This document shows, piece after piece, positions 46,135 to 57,100 of a DNA stretch of 64,000 nucleotides. Under the pieces are notes generated by a model, which did no database searches, was not told where the DNA came from, and saw only the letters and a program-made list of their open reading frames with translations. This DNA comes from Sabethes cyaneus (taxonomy: Eukaryota > Arthropoda > Insecta > Diptera > Culicidae): contig NC_071355.1 of NCBI RefSeq assembly GCF_943734655.1, forward strand, positions 201,704,939 to 201,768,938, written 5' to 3'. The translations under genes and the position numbers were made by a program. Numbering within the stretch: position 1 is the stretch's first letter; each line of letters begins with the position of its first letter.

Positions 46135-49116
46135 GTTCAAGGCGTTTTTATGTGGACGATGGGAACCTTAGGGCTCCCATCAGAGGCGAGTATTTATGCG
46201 ATAATTCTGTTCTTACTGCCCTAAGTGATTCCGTATTGCAGTGTGACGTCGATAATGCGCATGACATCACTCTCTATCTACAAAATGTACGCGGAATGAG
46301 GACAAAAATTGACGATTTTTTCTTGACGACTCATGAGTGTGATCTTGACGTAATATTTTTAACGGAGACTGGACTAGACGACCGCATCGACTCGCTGCAA
46401 TTATTCGGCACGTCTTATAATGTTTTCCGCTGCGACCGTAATCCACGCAACAGTGACAAATCCAGCTTCGGAGGTGTGCTTATTGCCGTGGCACAATGCT
46501 ACCCTAGTTCGATTGCCGAATCTACTTACAGCGCCCACTTAGAGCAAGTTTGCGTTAATGCTACTGTCCGTGGCAAACAGCTGTTACTTTGCTGCCTGTA
46601 CATTCCGCCGGACAAAAGTTCCAGCATCGACATTGTCGATAGCCACGTTTCGTCTATTTGTGAGCTGTGGGACAAATGTACTGATCGGGGCTCGCTTCTG
46701 GTGTGCGGCGATTTTAATCAGCCTCGCATTGAATGGGGATCGGATGGAAGCCAAAATGTATCCTTAGCGCATCTGCCCTGTGCCAGTGCCGCTTTGATCG
46801 ATGGTATGAATTTTCTGAACCTTACACAAGTGAACACAGAGCGCAATCATCTCGGACGCATGTTAGACCTGGTATTTTGCACTTCTGGATGCTTATTGTC
46901 GGTCGATCGTTGTGTTACCCCGCTGCTGCCTGTCGACCCTCACCACCCACCGCTTGTGATGTCGTTGCCTGTCTGTGATAATAGGACCGCTCCGGCTCTG
47001 ATTGATGAAACAAAAAAGTTGAATTTTCGAAGGATGGATTTCTCTGCGCTAGATCAGTACTTGCTTTCTGTTGATTGGAGGGCTTTACTTGAGTTTAACG
47101 ATGTTGATGAGATGGCATCGAAGTTTTGTGAAACTATTTCGCAATGATGAATTCTAATGTACCTCTTGCGAAACGACCGGCTTCACCTGCGTGGGGCACT
47201 CCGTATCTTAGGCAGTTGAAGAGGGAACGCAACCGAGCTCAGCGTGCACATCGTAAACGTAAAACAACGCTGACACAGCGCAACTTTAAACGTTCCAGTG
47301 CTGAATATCGTCGTTTGAATGCGGTACTGTATAAATCCTATGTACTGCGTGTGCAAACTGATCTCGGTAAACAACCGAAAAATTTTTGGAATTTCGTTAA
47401 TTCGAAAAGGAAATGCTCGTCCATTCCTTCCCACGTGTGCCTTGACGGAATTGATGCTACAACCGTTTCTGAATCTTGTGAGCTGTTCGCAAACTTTTTC
47501 TCATCTGTGTTCGCCAATGAAACAGCGTCTGATCAGGATGCACTGCCTCATACGTTCCAGCTAATTTGGTCAACTTGAATGTGTTTGAGATTACTGCTGA
47601 CATGATAATAACTGCTGCAAAAAAACTGAAGCGTTCCTTCTCTGCGGGGCCTGATGGCATCCCAGCTGTAGTTTTGAATCGCTGTATTGTACCGTTAGTC
47701 GTTCCCTTACGCATTATTTTTAACAAATCCTTCGAACAAGCTAAATTCCCGAATATTTGGAAGGAGTCGTTTATGTTCCCAGTGTATAAAACAGGCGACC
47801 GCCGGAACGTTAGAAACTATCGCGGAATTACTAATTTGTCTGCCGCGTCAAAATTGTTCGACATAATTGTTAGCAGTATGATGTTGTCTCGTACAAAAAA
47901 CTACATATCTTCAGCTCAACACGGCTTCATGCCTGGTCGTTCCGTTTGTACGAATTTAATGGAGTTCACCTCTACCTGTATCTCGCAAATAGAAAATAAG
48001 AAGCAAGTGGACGCAATCTACACGGACTTGAAGGCAGCTTTTGATCGGATCGACCATTCAATATTATTGCGTAAACTTTTTCGACTCGGTGCATCCCAAC
48101 AACTAGTGCGATGGCTCAGCTCGTACTTGCGTGACAGGGTATTGCGCGTGAAGCTTGGCACGTGTATTTCTGCGCAATTTACTAATACCTCGGGTGTTCC
48201 GCAAGGTAGTAATATGGGACCACTACTTTTTTCACTGTTTTTCAACGACGTCACGTTGCTATTGGACATCGGATGCAGACTTGTGTACGCTGATGACTTG
48301 AAATTATTTCTACCTATTGGAAAAACTGATGATTGTCGCCGCCTGCAAGAATTACTCGATACATTTGTTGATTGGTGTAAACGAAACTGGCTCACACTAA
48401 GTGTGGCAAAATGTGAAGTGATAAGTTTTTACCGTATTAAAAGTCCGATTCTATTTAACTATCAGATTGAGGGGTCTGAGCTGCGCAGAGTAGACCACGT
48501 TAGCGACCTTGGTGTGCTACTTGATACTAAGCTAACATTCGACCTACACCGTGAATCGATTATTTCGAAGGCAATGCGTCAACTGGGATTCATTTCTAAA
48601 ATTGGACGAAATTTCAATGATCCGCATTGCCTGATATCCTTGTATTGTGCTCTGGTTCGGCCACTGCTTGAAAACTGTAGTATTGTATGGTGTCCTCAGC
48701 AGTTAACATGGAACCTGCGCATCGAACGAGTACAAAGGAAATTCATTCGGCTTGCCCTGCGACATCTACCATGGCGTCATCCCGAGATTCTCCCACCGTA
48801 TTCTGATCGCTGCCGGCTACTTGATCTAGACTCGCTAGATTATCGACGAAAAACGCACCAGGCAGTATTCGTGGCCAAAGTCATCAACGGTGAAATTGAT
48901 TCCCCCAGACTTTTATCTCTATTGGACTTTCGTGCTTCGCAACGGACTCTACGTTCCACCGGCTTACTGCAAACTCCATTCCACCGTACCGTCTTTGGAT
49001 GTAATGAACCCGTCACTGCATGTGTTAGAACATTTTCTAAAGTGGAAGAATTGTTTAATTTCGACGAGCCATCGTATAAATTTGTACAAAGGTTAAGAAG
49101 CACCAATGTTTTATAG
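46044..49116 (+). pseudogene. ORF2 of the CR1-type element (endonuclease-RT), two frameshifts
   Basis: Frame 1 (46044-47147) is the APE-type endonuclease: LQNVRGMRTK, FLTETGLDD, LLVCGDFNQPRIEW, LDLVF and DPHHPPLVMSL. Frame 2 (47144-47578) is the linker: RAHRKRKTTLTQRNFKRSS, FWNFVNSKRK. Frame 3 (47566-49116) is the RT: SFSAGPDGIPAVVLNRC, NVRNYRGITNLSAASKLFD, AIYTDLKAAFDRIDHSILLR, SGVPQGSNMGPLLFSLFFND, LVYADDLKLF (catalytic), then the C-terminal region RKFIRLALRHLPWRHPEILP. Frame changes near 47147 and 47570, with no internal stop codons otherwise, suggest recent insertion and light damage. The last GH/SDH-like position reads DPHH. Confidence 0.85.
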
Positions 49117-49188
49117 AAACCATTCATGTAGACTATAGTCAGATGAAGTAATAATAATAAATAAATAAATAAATAAATAAATAAATGT

Positions 49189-49571
49189 ATTTGATCTTCG
49201 ACGTAATAATTTTTAGACCATTTCTCCTAGACTCCGCTTTCAATATGTCGTAAACTGCCTCAGTTGTCGAAAAGTTCCTGGTTATGATATCGAAGTCATC
49301 TGCGAAGCCTGGGAGTTGGCCACCTTTGGCTCGTCGGATCACCCCCTCAAGAGCGATGTTGAACAGCATGCAGGATAAGCCGTCACCTTGACCTTATCGT
49401 GACCCTCATCGCATCTCTAAGGAACTCGAGAGTGTCCCCAAGTTACGCACGGAACACATCACTCGATCTAATGTACCTCTGATTAGTCGCATCAGTTTAT
49501 CTGGAAAACCGTGTTCATGTATTATGTGCCATAGCTGGTTTTGATCGACTCTATAGTAAGCTGTTTTGAAA
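49189..49571 (-). pseudogene. RTE-like copy B, RT piece
   Basis: Minus-strand MLFNIALEGVIRRAKGG, PGFADDFDIITRNFSTTEAV and ILKAESRRNGLKIITSKIKY. It is the 5' continuation of 44430-45000. Confidence 0.75.
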
Positions 49572-49610
49572 TCAATATCGATTGCTGTAGATCAATATCG
49601 ATTGCTGTAG
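49571..49610. repeat. Perfect tandem 20-bp duplication
   Basis: atcaatatcgattgctgtag occurs twice in a row at the junction between the minus-strand RTE copy B and the plus-strand copy C. Confidence 0.9.
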
Positions 49611-50520
49611 CAGCTAGATTGCTGTAATTACCGCGGCATTACGCTGATCAACGCCGCCTACAAAGTGCTCTCCCAGATTTTATTGCGTCGTCGGTCGTAG
49701 GGCAGTACCATGTGGGCTTTATGGAGGCCCATGCTACTACGGATCAAATTTTTACTCTCCGACAAGTCCTTTAGAAATGATTTCAGGGCAGTATACGATA
49801 CAGTTGAACGCGAACAGCTATGACAGATAATGCACGAGTATGGACAAACTGACGCGGCTGATCAAAGCTACCTTGGAGCGAGTGATGTGCTATGTGTGCA
49901 CTTCGGGTGCATTCTTGAGTCCTTTCGAATCGCGCAGAGGATGGCGGCAAAGGGATGGATTGCTCTGTATGTTATTTAATATCGCTATTGAACGTGTGAT
50001 CCGGCGAGCGGGCATTGGAACGAGAGGAACGAACTTCAGCAAGAATAGCCGTAGACGACCTCGATATCATTATCAGAAACTTTGGGACGGCGAAGACAAT
50101 CTACGCCAGACAAAAAACGGAGGCCAGGGTTTCAAATCAATCCGTCGGAAACCAAATATATAATAGCAAGAGGCTCCAGAGAAAGCAACGTTTGCCTCCC
50201 ACGGACAGTGGCTATTGATGGCGATGAACTGGAAGTCTACGGACTACGGACTACGAACGGATAGCGGAGAGTGGCGTAGGCGTATGAACCACGACTGGCA
50301 GGCACTACTTGGAGAGATTCCTATCGTAAACCTGGCAAAATTTGGGAGCCTACTGTGGGCCGACCACATCGCAAGGATGCCATACGACTGTGCAGTGAAA
50401 TCCGTTCTTTTCAAAAACAGCACCGGCACCAGCAATAGAGGGGCCCAACGCATTAGATAGCTCGACCAGGTTGAAGCCGAATTGCGTGTGACGAGACTCG
50501 CAACAAATTCATATTAATTT
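49611..50520 (+). pseudogene. RTE-like copy C, internally deleted
   Basis: NYRGITLINAAYKVLSQILL, SPFESRRGWRQRDGLLCMLF, NIAIERVIRRAGIGTRGT, VAIDGDELEV, then a deletion and GEWRRRMNHDWQALLGEIPI, ADHIARMPYDCAVKSVLF. Frameshifted and dead. Confidence 0.75.
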
Positions 50521-50934
50521 GGCATTTTGCTAGTTAATTTTTCACGTTCAATTTCATAAAATTTAAAGGCGCGCAATCAAATCGTGTTATTAGTTGTTAT
50601 TTAATTTGTTGTTGTTTATGTTAACCGTCTTTTGAAAATATTCCGCATATTTTCATCGATTTTCGCTGTTCGTCGACATCAAAACTGAACATTGGCTAAG
50701 TTTCGGCTATCTCACAAACAGATGTCGCTGTAGCATTATATTGAAAGCATAACGTCGAGTCCAGTTTATGCTTCGGCTTCTCAACTGACAGCTCACTCAA
50801 TGTTTAGGCGTTCTTTGGGTTGACTGGGTTGGGTTGGGACTTCGCCGTGATATTAGAAATATACTTGCAAGTCAGGTGCTTATTCAACAACACAAATAGC
50901 TTTTTCGTACGTTAATAATCAATTTATTTTACAG
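50521..50934 (+). other. Upstream region / 5' UTR intron of the DHHC gene
   Basis: Unique AT-rich sequence between RTE debris and the start exon. The last bases (aatttattttacag, AG at 50933-50934) form a 3' splice site. A possible upstream noncoding exon ends near tcag|gtgctt (about 50877). No ORF. Confidence 0.4.
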
Positions 50935-50935
50935 G

Positions 50936-51796
50936 ATGAGAATAAGAAAGCATTTCTTTCCACGTTCACTTCAGGATATCGTGGCCACCGCTTTTATGAG
51001 TGCCATTATTCCAATCACATTTTGGTTTGAGGTTTACGTTGTAATACCGGGTATCCATGGGACCGAATCGCTGTTCAACTGGGTCCATTTTGGTCCTGCT
51101 TTGTTTTTACTGTTTAATGTCAGCGCCAATATGCTGGCCACAATCTTGTGCGATACCAGCAGCGGGACGGAGATAATAAATGTGCCACCGAATGTTGCGA
51201 TTGCCTCAGGACTGGGCTCAAAATCTTGGCACTTGTGCTCGACGTGTGAAGCGGTTGCGCCTCCCAGATCGTGGCACTGTAACACGTGCCGGGCCTGCGT
51301 TCTGAAACGGGACCATCATTGCGTTTTCACGGGGTGCTGTATCGGACATAAAAATCACCGATATTTCATTACTTTTGTGCTGCATCTTTTCGTGTCGACT
51401 TTATATGCTAGTATTCTGAATAACTATTTCATTTGGTTCGTTCGAGGAGACGAATTTCGCAACTGGGCTTCGGTGGTGAAGATTGTTTTTCCGTTGGCAA
51501 TGCTTATGATCGATACATCAACGAAACAATACTATCTAGTCATATATTTAATCAACATGGTGGGCATGCTGTTCACCGGTGTGCTACTTATTTACCATGG
51601 AAGATTAATTTTAAGCGGATCGGTTGTTCACGAGCGAAACAGCCGAGATTTTGATCTAGGGCGGATGGTAAACCTCAGAATGGTATTGGGAAAAAGGTGG
51701 TATTTAACATGGCTAACGCCATTTACGAAGAGTGAGCTACCTCATGATGGAATCAATTGGGATTTGGTTCAAAAGGAAGCGTCTAAAAATAAGTAA
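50936..51796 (+). CDS. DHHC-type palmitoyltransferase (ZDHHC24-like)
   Basis: Integral membrane S-acyltransferase that palmitoylates cysteines of client proteins, probably in Golgi or ER membranes. The 286-aa protein has hydrophobic segments at ~17-37, 52-71, 143-167 and 200-222, the usual four-pass topology. The cysteine-rich domain at ~99-144 lies between the second and third segments: HLCSTC, PPRSWHC, RACVLKRDHHC (DHHC at 126-129), GCCIGHKNHRYF. The catalytic Cys is intact. The FTGCCIGH variant resembles the insect ZDHHC24-like group. The ATG follows two bases after an acceptor (ttttacag|g), so a noncoding 5' exon is expected upstream. AATAAA at 51840-51845 lies 44 bp past the stop. The gene is convergent with the SAPCD-like gene. 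Confidence 0.92.
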   Translation: MRIRKHFFPRSLQDIVATAFMSAIIPITFWFEVYVVIPGIHGTESLFNWVHFGPALFLLFNVSANMLATILCDTSSGTEIINVPPNVAIASGLGSKSWHLCSTCEAVAPPRSWHCNTCRACVLKRDHHCVFTGCCIGHKNHRYFITFVLHLFVSTLYASILNNYFIWFVRGDEFRNWASVVKIVFPLAMLMIDTSTKQYYLVIYLINMVGMLFTGVLLIYHGRLILSGSVVHERNSRDFDLGRMVNLRMVLGKRWYLTWLTPFTKSELPHDGINWDLVQKEASKNK

Positions 51797-52154
51797 CTCT
51801 TACTGCCGCTAATATTTTGTGATGATCAGATTTTGTACAAATAAAACTAATATATGATATCTACTTGTAACTTTTATTTTATTTTACGAAGCAATAACGA
51901 AGACATCTTTAAGAATTGTTAGCAGTTGTAAACCTTGTTTTATTTCCAATAAATGCATAATCGGTCAAAAATTTGTTAAAATCACATTTTAGTAGTTCTC
52001 GTACATTAAAATATCGGTTTAATGTGTTACTTTTCTTTAATCTGCTACTGACTAGCGCGATTGTAACTCAGATAAAACACGTACGAAATCTCCAATGGCA
52101 ATCCAATCCTGCCTAATCGGTCTCGGAAGGATGACAATCTTATTCAGTTTATAG
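51797..52154. other. Convergent 3' ends of the DHHC and SAPCD-like genes
   Basis: 358 bp between stop codons. AATAAA for the plus gene is at 51840-51845 and the minus-strand AATAAA lies at 51939-51944, so the two 3' UTRs almost touch or overlap if later sites are used. Confidence 0.55.
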
Positions 52155-52577
52155 CTAAAACACCAGTTCCTCGGTATTGGAAGTCATACTACCGGCCCGG
52201 TTGGCCCTTTGCACCTGCAGCAGCTCTCTGATCAGTGATGACTTCTCCCTTTCCAGCAGCGAAAGCTTTTCGTTCTTTTGATTCACTTCCTCGGATAGCT
52301 GGAGATTCTGTTGCTGTAACCGCTGGACCATTTCCGACTGTTGCGCGTTAATGGACGAACCGTTCTGCGTCTGCGATTGAGCTTGGGCGCGCTGATGCGA
52401 CGAGGGATGGACATGGTAGGACATCGTCGAACCTGGAGGCCGCAGCGCCAGGTTCATGTGCATTGGAAATCCACCTCGTTCCCAGCTTTCGGCCAACGTC
52501 AGTAGATGTCGATTTACTTCGAGAACTCGAGCTCGCTGCAAATCGAGACGCTCCTGGTGCGCATCAGTCCAAGTTTC
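52155..52577 (-). CDS. Terminal exon of the SAPCD-like gene
   Basis: Open from the acceptor at 52578-52579 to TAG at 52155-52157. It begins ETWTDAHQERLDLQRARVLE and continues the coiled coil of exon 1, then a leucine-heptad segment. Minus-strand poly(A) signals (TTTATT on plus) at 51939-51944 overlap the 3' side of the convergent DHHC gene. Confidence 0.88.
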   Translation of the reverse strand, partial: ETWTDAHQERLDLQRARVLEVNRHLLTLAESWERGGFPMHMNLALRPPGSTMSYHVHPSSHQRAQAQSQTQNGSSINAQQSEMVQRLQQQNLQLSEEVNQKNEKLSLLEREKSSLIRELLQVQRANRAGSMTSNTEELVF

Positions 52578-54042
52578 CTGTAAAACATAATAGAATAATC
52601 TTCTATTAGAAAATATCGATATAACAAGTTTTTTTTACATTATTCAAATATTTAGAATTAAATATATACCATTCACATCATAGAGCATGAATCGTTTCGG
52701 AAAACGTTATATCGGAAATTTAACGGAATGTTCGTGACCCTCTTGGAGTACTCCGCGTTCATGTCGATTGTCCCAAAAATTCGTTTTCTGTTATTTGTAT
52801 CGTATTATATGCCGTTTCATATTATATTACTAATATAGTACTCAAGATTAAGCCCCCCACCTCGGAATATGACACGGGTCTATCAAACTAGATTGAAAAA
52901 GGCAGCAAGAGCCAATAGAAACCAATCGATCGCAGGAGCAAGCAGCCCCACAAAAATTCAGACAGCGGAACGTTGCCTTCCGTTAACAATATTGACATTG
53001 ATCGTTTAAATACATATTCTAATTCCTTGTATCAAACTATCGCCAGACGATGAAAAAGTGAGAATTCTCTATTGCGGCTGTAGAGCATAGAGTCGAGAAG
53101 ACCTTAGAGAGTTTATTCGGAAATTGACCTCAACCATATGAGCTGTGTCCATTCACTTTAGAGAAAATCCTTGCGCCGTTGTCGAAACTCAACTTTATGC
53201 TTTTAATTGCGCTTCTAGTCAAGCACTGCTCCCATCCCCAATTTCCTGCTCTTTTCCCCTCTCACTCTGTTTGGGTACTATAAACAGTTTTTTGAGTATT
53301 AAGAACGGGGTAACTTAGAGACCATTCATTTATTTCTCAATACACTTGGGAGTAGCTCGACATTCCTCACGTAGATTGTAAATAGTCCCTTAGCTGCACC
53401 GTTTTCGAGTAATCGAAAAAAACAAACCGTGTAAAAAAAGACTTGAGTGTACTTTCTTCTACCGTTTCCTCCGTCTATTGCAAAGAGTACCATTATAAAA
53501 AAATTAATGCCTGACTTCATTATATAGGTCAAGACAACCCCAAGTAACACGCTTTTACCACATGTAATTGAAATAACTTATTTATGGCTTGTATTAGTCA
53601 TACGGCAGTCACATGAACTACTCTATAACAACCCAGATAACACCAGATCGTAACAGAAAGTTCACATTAAATCTTTTTCGTGTCAATTTTACTTTGCAAT
53701 TGTATAATGATTAGAGTATGTCAAAACAAAGTGAACAATAAGTTGTTTTGCAGTCGAACGAGTCCTCATATACAACTCATGACTGTAAATTATAAACCAG
53801 TACAGATGATTGCAATATTAAGTTCTAACTTAATCATATATTCATGCGTATTAAGGTGCGTGTTATAAAACCCGCTGTATAAAATGCAAGATAGAATTAA
53901 AAATAATCGTCAAAATTTTCGCACGTATATTACCTCCACTTTGGTACACATAACGGGTGGCAACTAAAATTTTGGAATTTTATCGCGGCCCTTATGCTCG
54001 ACAACAAACGAGCTCAGAGAGTAATGAGAGTATGTATGTGTT

Positions 54043-54128
<86 letters not shown>

Positions 54129-57100
54129 TGTTAATATTTTTTGTTTTGTTTATGCTTGCCCAGTTTTGCTAAAAATGGCGTCGAAACAAGAAGCTTTCCG
54201 AGAGTGCGTTATACACTTCTTCGAACTGCAACAGAAATCTCGGCAAAAGTATACGGTACGACATTTAAAAAGCAAATATGTTGCGGCTTCGACTGTTTAC
54301 CATATCCTAAGATGCCCAACAACTATTCGCAAGCAAGGTAGTGGAAGACCAGCCAAAATTCTGGACGCAGAAGGACATCGCTCTCTTTCTCGTTTCTTCA
54401 ACAACAAGCCCTCTTGTTTGGCTATCAATTATGATGCAGCAGACGAATGTTTGAAGAAAACTTTGATCCCGTTTCTACAAAACCATCATGTAGATCAGTG
54501 GTGCCCAGACATAGGTGTGGTGCGGGCTATATCAAATCACCCCACGAGTTCGCGTGCCGCAATGACCTCTGACGATTTCCGCGCATAACTAAAGGTGACA
54601 TAGGCGGCAGCAAAAGCCGACTTTTAGGAGTCACCATAAGATTTAAACTGGAAAACAATCAGATCTACAATATGCACGAGGTATCACGACTGATCTGAGT
54701 GACCTTTGTGTCATCAAAAAAATTATTCATAAGTCCGTCATCCCCCAAACTAGTCCGCGGGCCGCAGGAATCATCACGAAGGGCCGCATGCGGTTCGCGG
54801 GCTGCGGTTTGGCCATCACTGATGTAGATGGACAATACGCGTTTTGGCCGGATGGAGCATCATCGCATTACGCCATAAAAACACAATCGTTCCTGAATAC
54901 CCATTCGATCCCATTTTTACCTAAAAACCACGACCCGAAAAATCTGTCTGAGTGCGCCCAATCGAAGATTTCTTCGGGATTTTGAGTTCCTTGATGTACA
55001 AAAATAACTGGAGAGCCACGAATTGCAAACATTTGGTTGGTAGAAAGTGGCAAAATTGACATTATGGCCGTACAACGCTCCTGTTTCGACGTCAAACGAA
55101 AGCTTCGCCGAACAGCCGATTACGGACCGTATCCAAATGTACACTTTTTTTTTCAACAATGGATAATGCATCTTTAATTTCGGTAAATAAGATCTTCTTC
55201 ATGTATCTTTTTTTGACAGCTTGAAAAAAAAATTCCAAAATTTTAGCTGCCACCCGTTATGCTCTTTTCTGGCGTGAAATATAACTTTTTCGTTCAGATT
55301 TGATGTCGTATTTCTCAGTTGCAAACGATTTGGCATTACTGACGAACTGGGAACGGGATTTGTAGTGTTGGGCAGCATGCAAGATCGCGTAATAGATTGG
55401 AAGGCGATCAACGAGAGGTTGTCTATTGACGATAAAGAGCAATTTCTTCTTCTTGGGTGATCGGGCCCCATAGTCTGCACACCGACATGAATGATAACGG
55501 CCAGCGATATATAAACTTTGCGAGGCTTGGTAATCCGAAGCACATTTTCCCACGCAAAGATATCCACAAAGTCACCTAAAGATCATCCGATCAACGTTCA
55601 AGTAACCAGATTGCCCACGTTCTCATAGATGGCGGGTTCTTTTCTAACATCACGAACATACGTTGCCTACAGGGTGCGGCAATTTTTCTCTGACCATCAC
55701 CTAGTAGCAGGATACGTGCGCTCAAAACTATACAAGTTAGGTTCGAGGCAAGATGCTACTCTAACAAGCCAGCCGTCGTATGTTCGAATCTCGGTTGGGC
55801 GATGCTGCTGGATAGCGTCAGTAGGATCGTTGCACTACCCCCGCTATTGTCCTGTACTCTAATAGCCGGCAGCGAAGTTTCTGTCGATAAAGAAGAGTCA
55901 AGTCTTAGAAAGACTTTAAGCCCAAGGCTTTGCACTTTCACTAGCATGTCAAGGCGATTGATATGTGCATTGAAAGACAGTTTCCTGTCCATAATCAATC
56001 TCAAGTCGCGTACTGTGTCCGATCGTTGTAAATCGAAATCTCGTATGCGGTAGTGATGTATGACATTAGATGGTTTATGTGAGAAAATCAAAACGCTACG
56101 TTTCGAAGTGTTGATTATCAAACCACATCTGTCGCAAAATGTATTGAAGTTGTCCAAAGTAGCCTGTAGTTTGCAGCAGTCAATACCGTTCTTTACCGGG
56201 AAAAACATGTTCACGTCATCGGCGTACACTAGCACGGATGCATCATTGAAGTACTCAAGTAAATCCTTCATTTACACAACAAAGCACATAGTGGCTCCCT
56301 TGCGGAACTCCAGAATTTACATCGAAAGTTTCGGGAAAAGACTTATTAAGCCTTACGAACAGTTTCCTATTTGACAGGTAGGGTAAGGAACGAGTTAAGC
56401 AGTGTTACCTATTTTAATCAGTTGAATATAAATGATCCGAAAATGCACTTTTTTATTCATATTTTCAAAATCTTTTGATAGGATCATCTTCACAAATCAC
56501 TTAACCATACATTTGATTCACACAAACACAATTTACTGGGTTTCCGACAAGAAATATGATGAATTAAAAATTGTTGTCCAAAAACGTACATTTTTCAGCT
56601 GCTCTTCAGCAATCGCCACATCGCTACCAACGAATTCATCAAATTTTCAGCACTGATTACAACCACTCTGAAAGTCAAGCACTCAATTGTCACATACCAT
56701 ATTATTCAGTCTCTTTGTTTCTATTATCTAAGGCTTTGTCACTAGCCAAAAGTTTTATTATTTTCTAACAAAACTGAAAACAAATTCTGAATTGACGGAA
56801 CCTGTTCACCTGTAGCAGCAGCTGCAGCACAACTGATGAACTATCGTGTTGCCAAGACAATGTTTCGGTTCTGGAAATAAGAATTTTAAGTTTGAAATTA
56901 CCTGAAACCTCCTATGGTGAAAACGTGGTTCAATACTTTCAAGAGAAATGTATGTTCATAATTAATTTTTCTTTATTAAAAACAACACAATAGACAGCTT
57001 TTTCAATAATTTTCGAAGATTTTCTCAATGATTTAATAAAGCAACGATGTGTTTCAATGCTATTTGCTTTGACAACACTGTTCTGATCGTTTGTACTCGG

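Larger units (their letters stand above)
45001..49184 (+). mobile_element. CR1/Jockey-group (T1/Q-like) retrotransposon, nearly complete
   Basis: 4184 bp inserted in an RTE copy with target duplication ATGT (44997-45000 and 49185-49188). Order: 5' UTR 45001-45327, ORF1 45328-46134, endonuclease-RT ORF2 46044-49116 (two frameshifts), short 3' UTR, (TAAA)n tail at ~49155-49184. PHD-like ORF1 zinc finger and a microsatellite tail point to CR1-type, not to a poly(A)-tailed Jockey. A 5'-truncated relative is at 18355-20328. Confidence 0.9.

Noticed and set aside
49571..50520. RTE copies B and C as a single twin-primed inversion
   Set aside because: The two pieces both cover RT to the C-terminus, so they overlap in element coordinates and must be separate copies.
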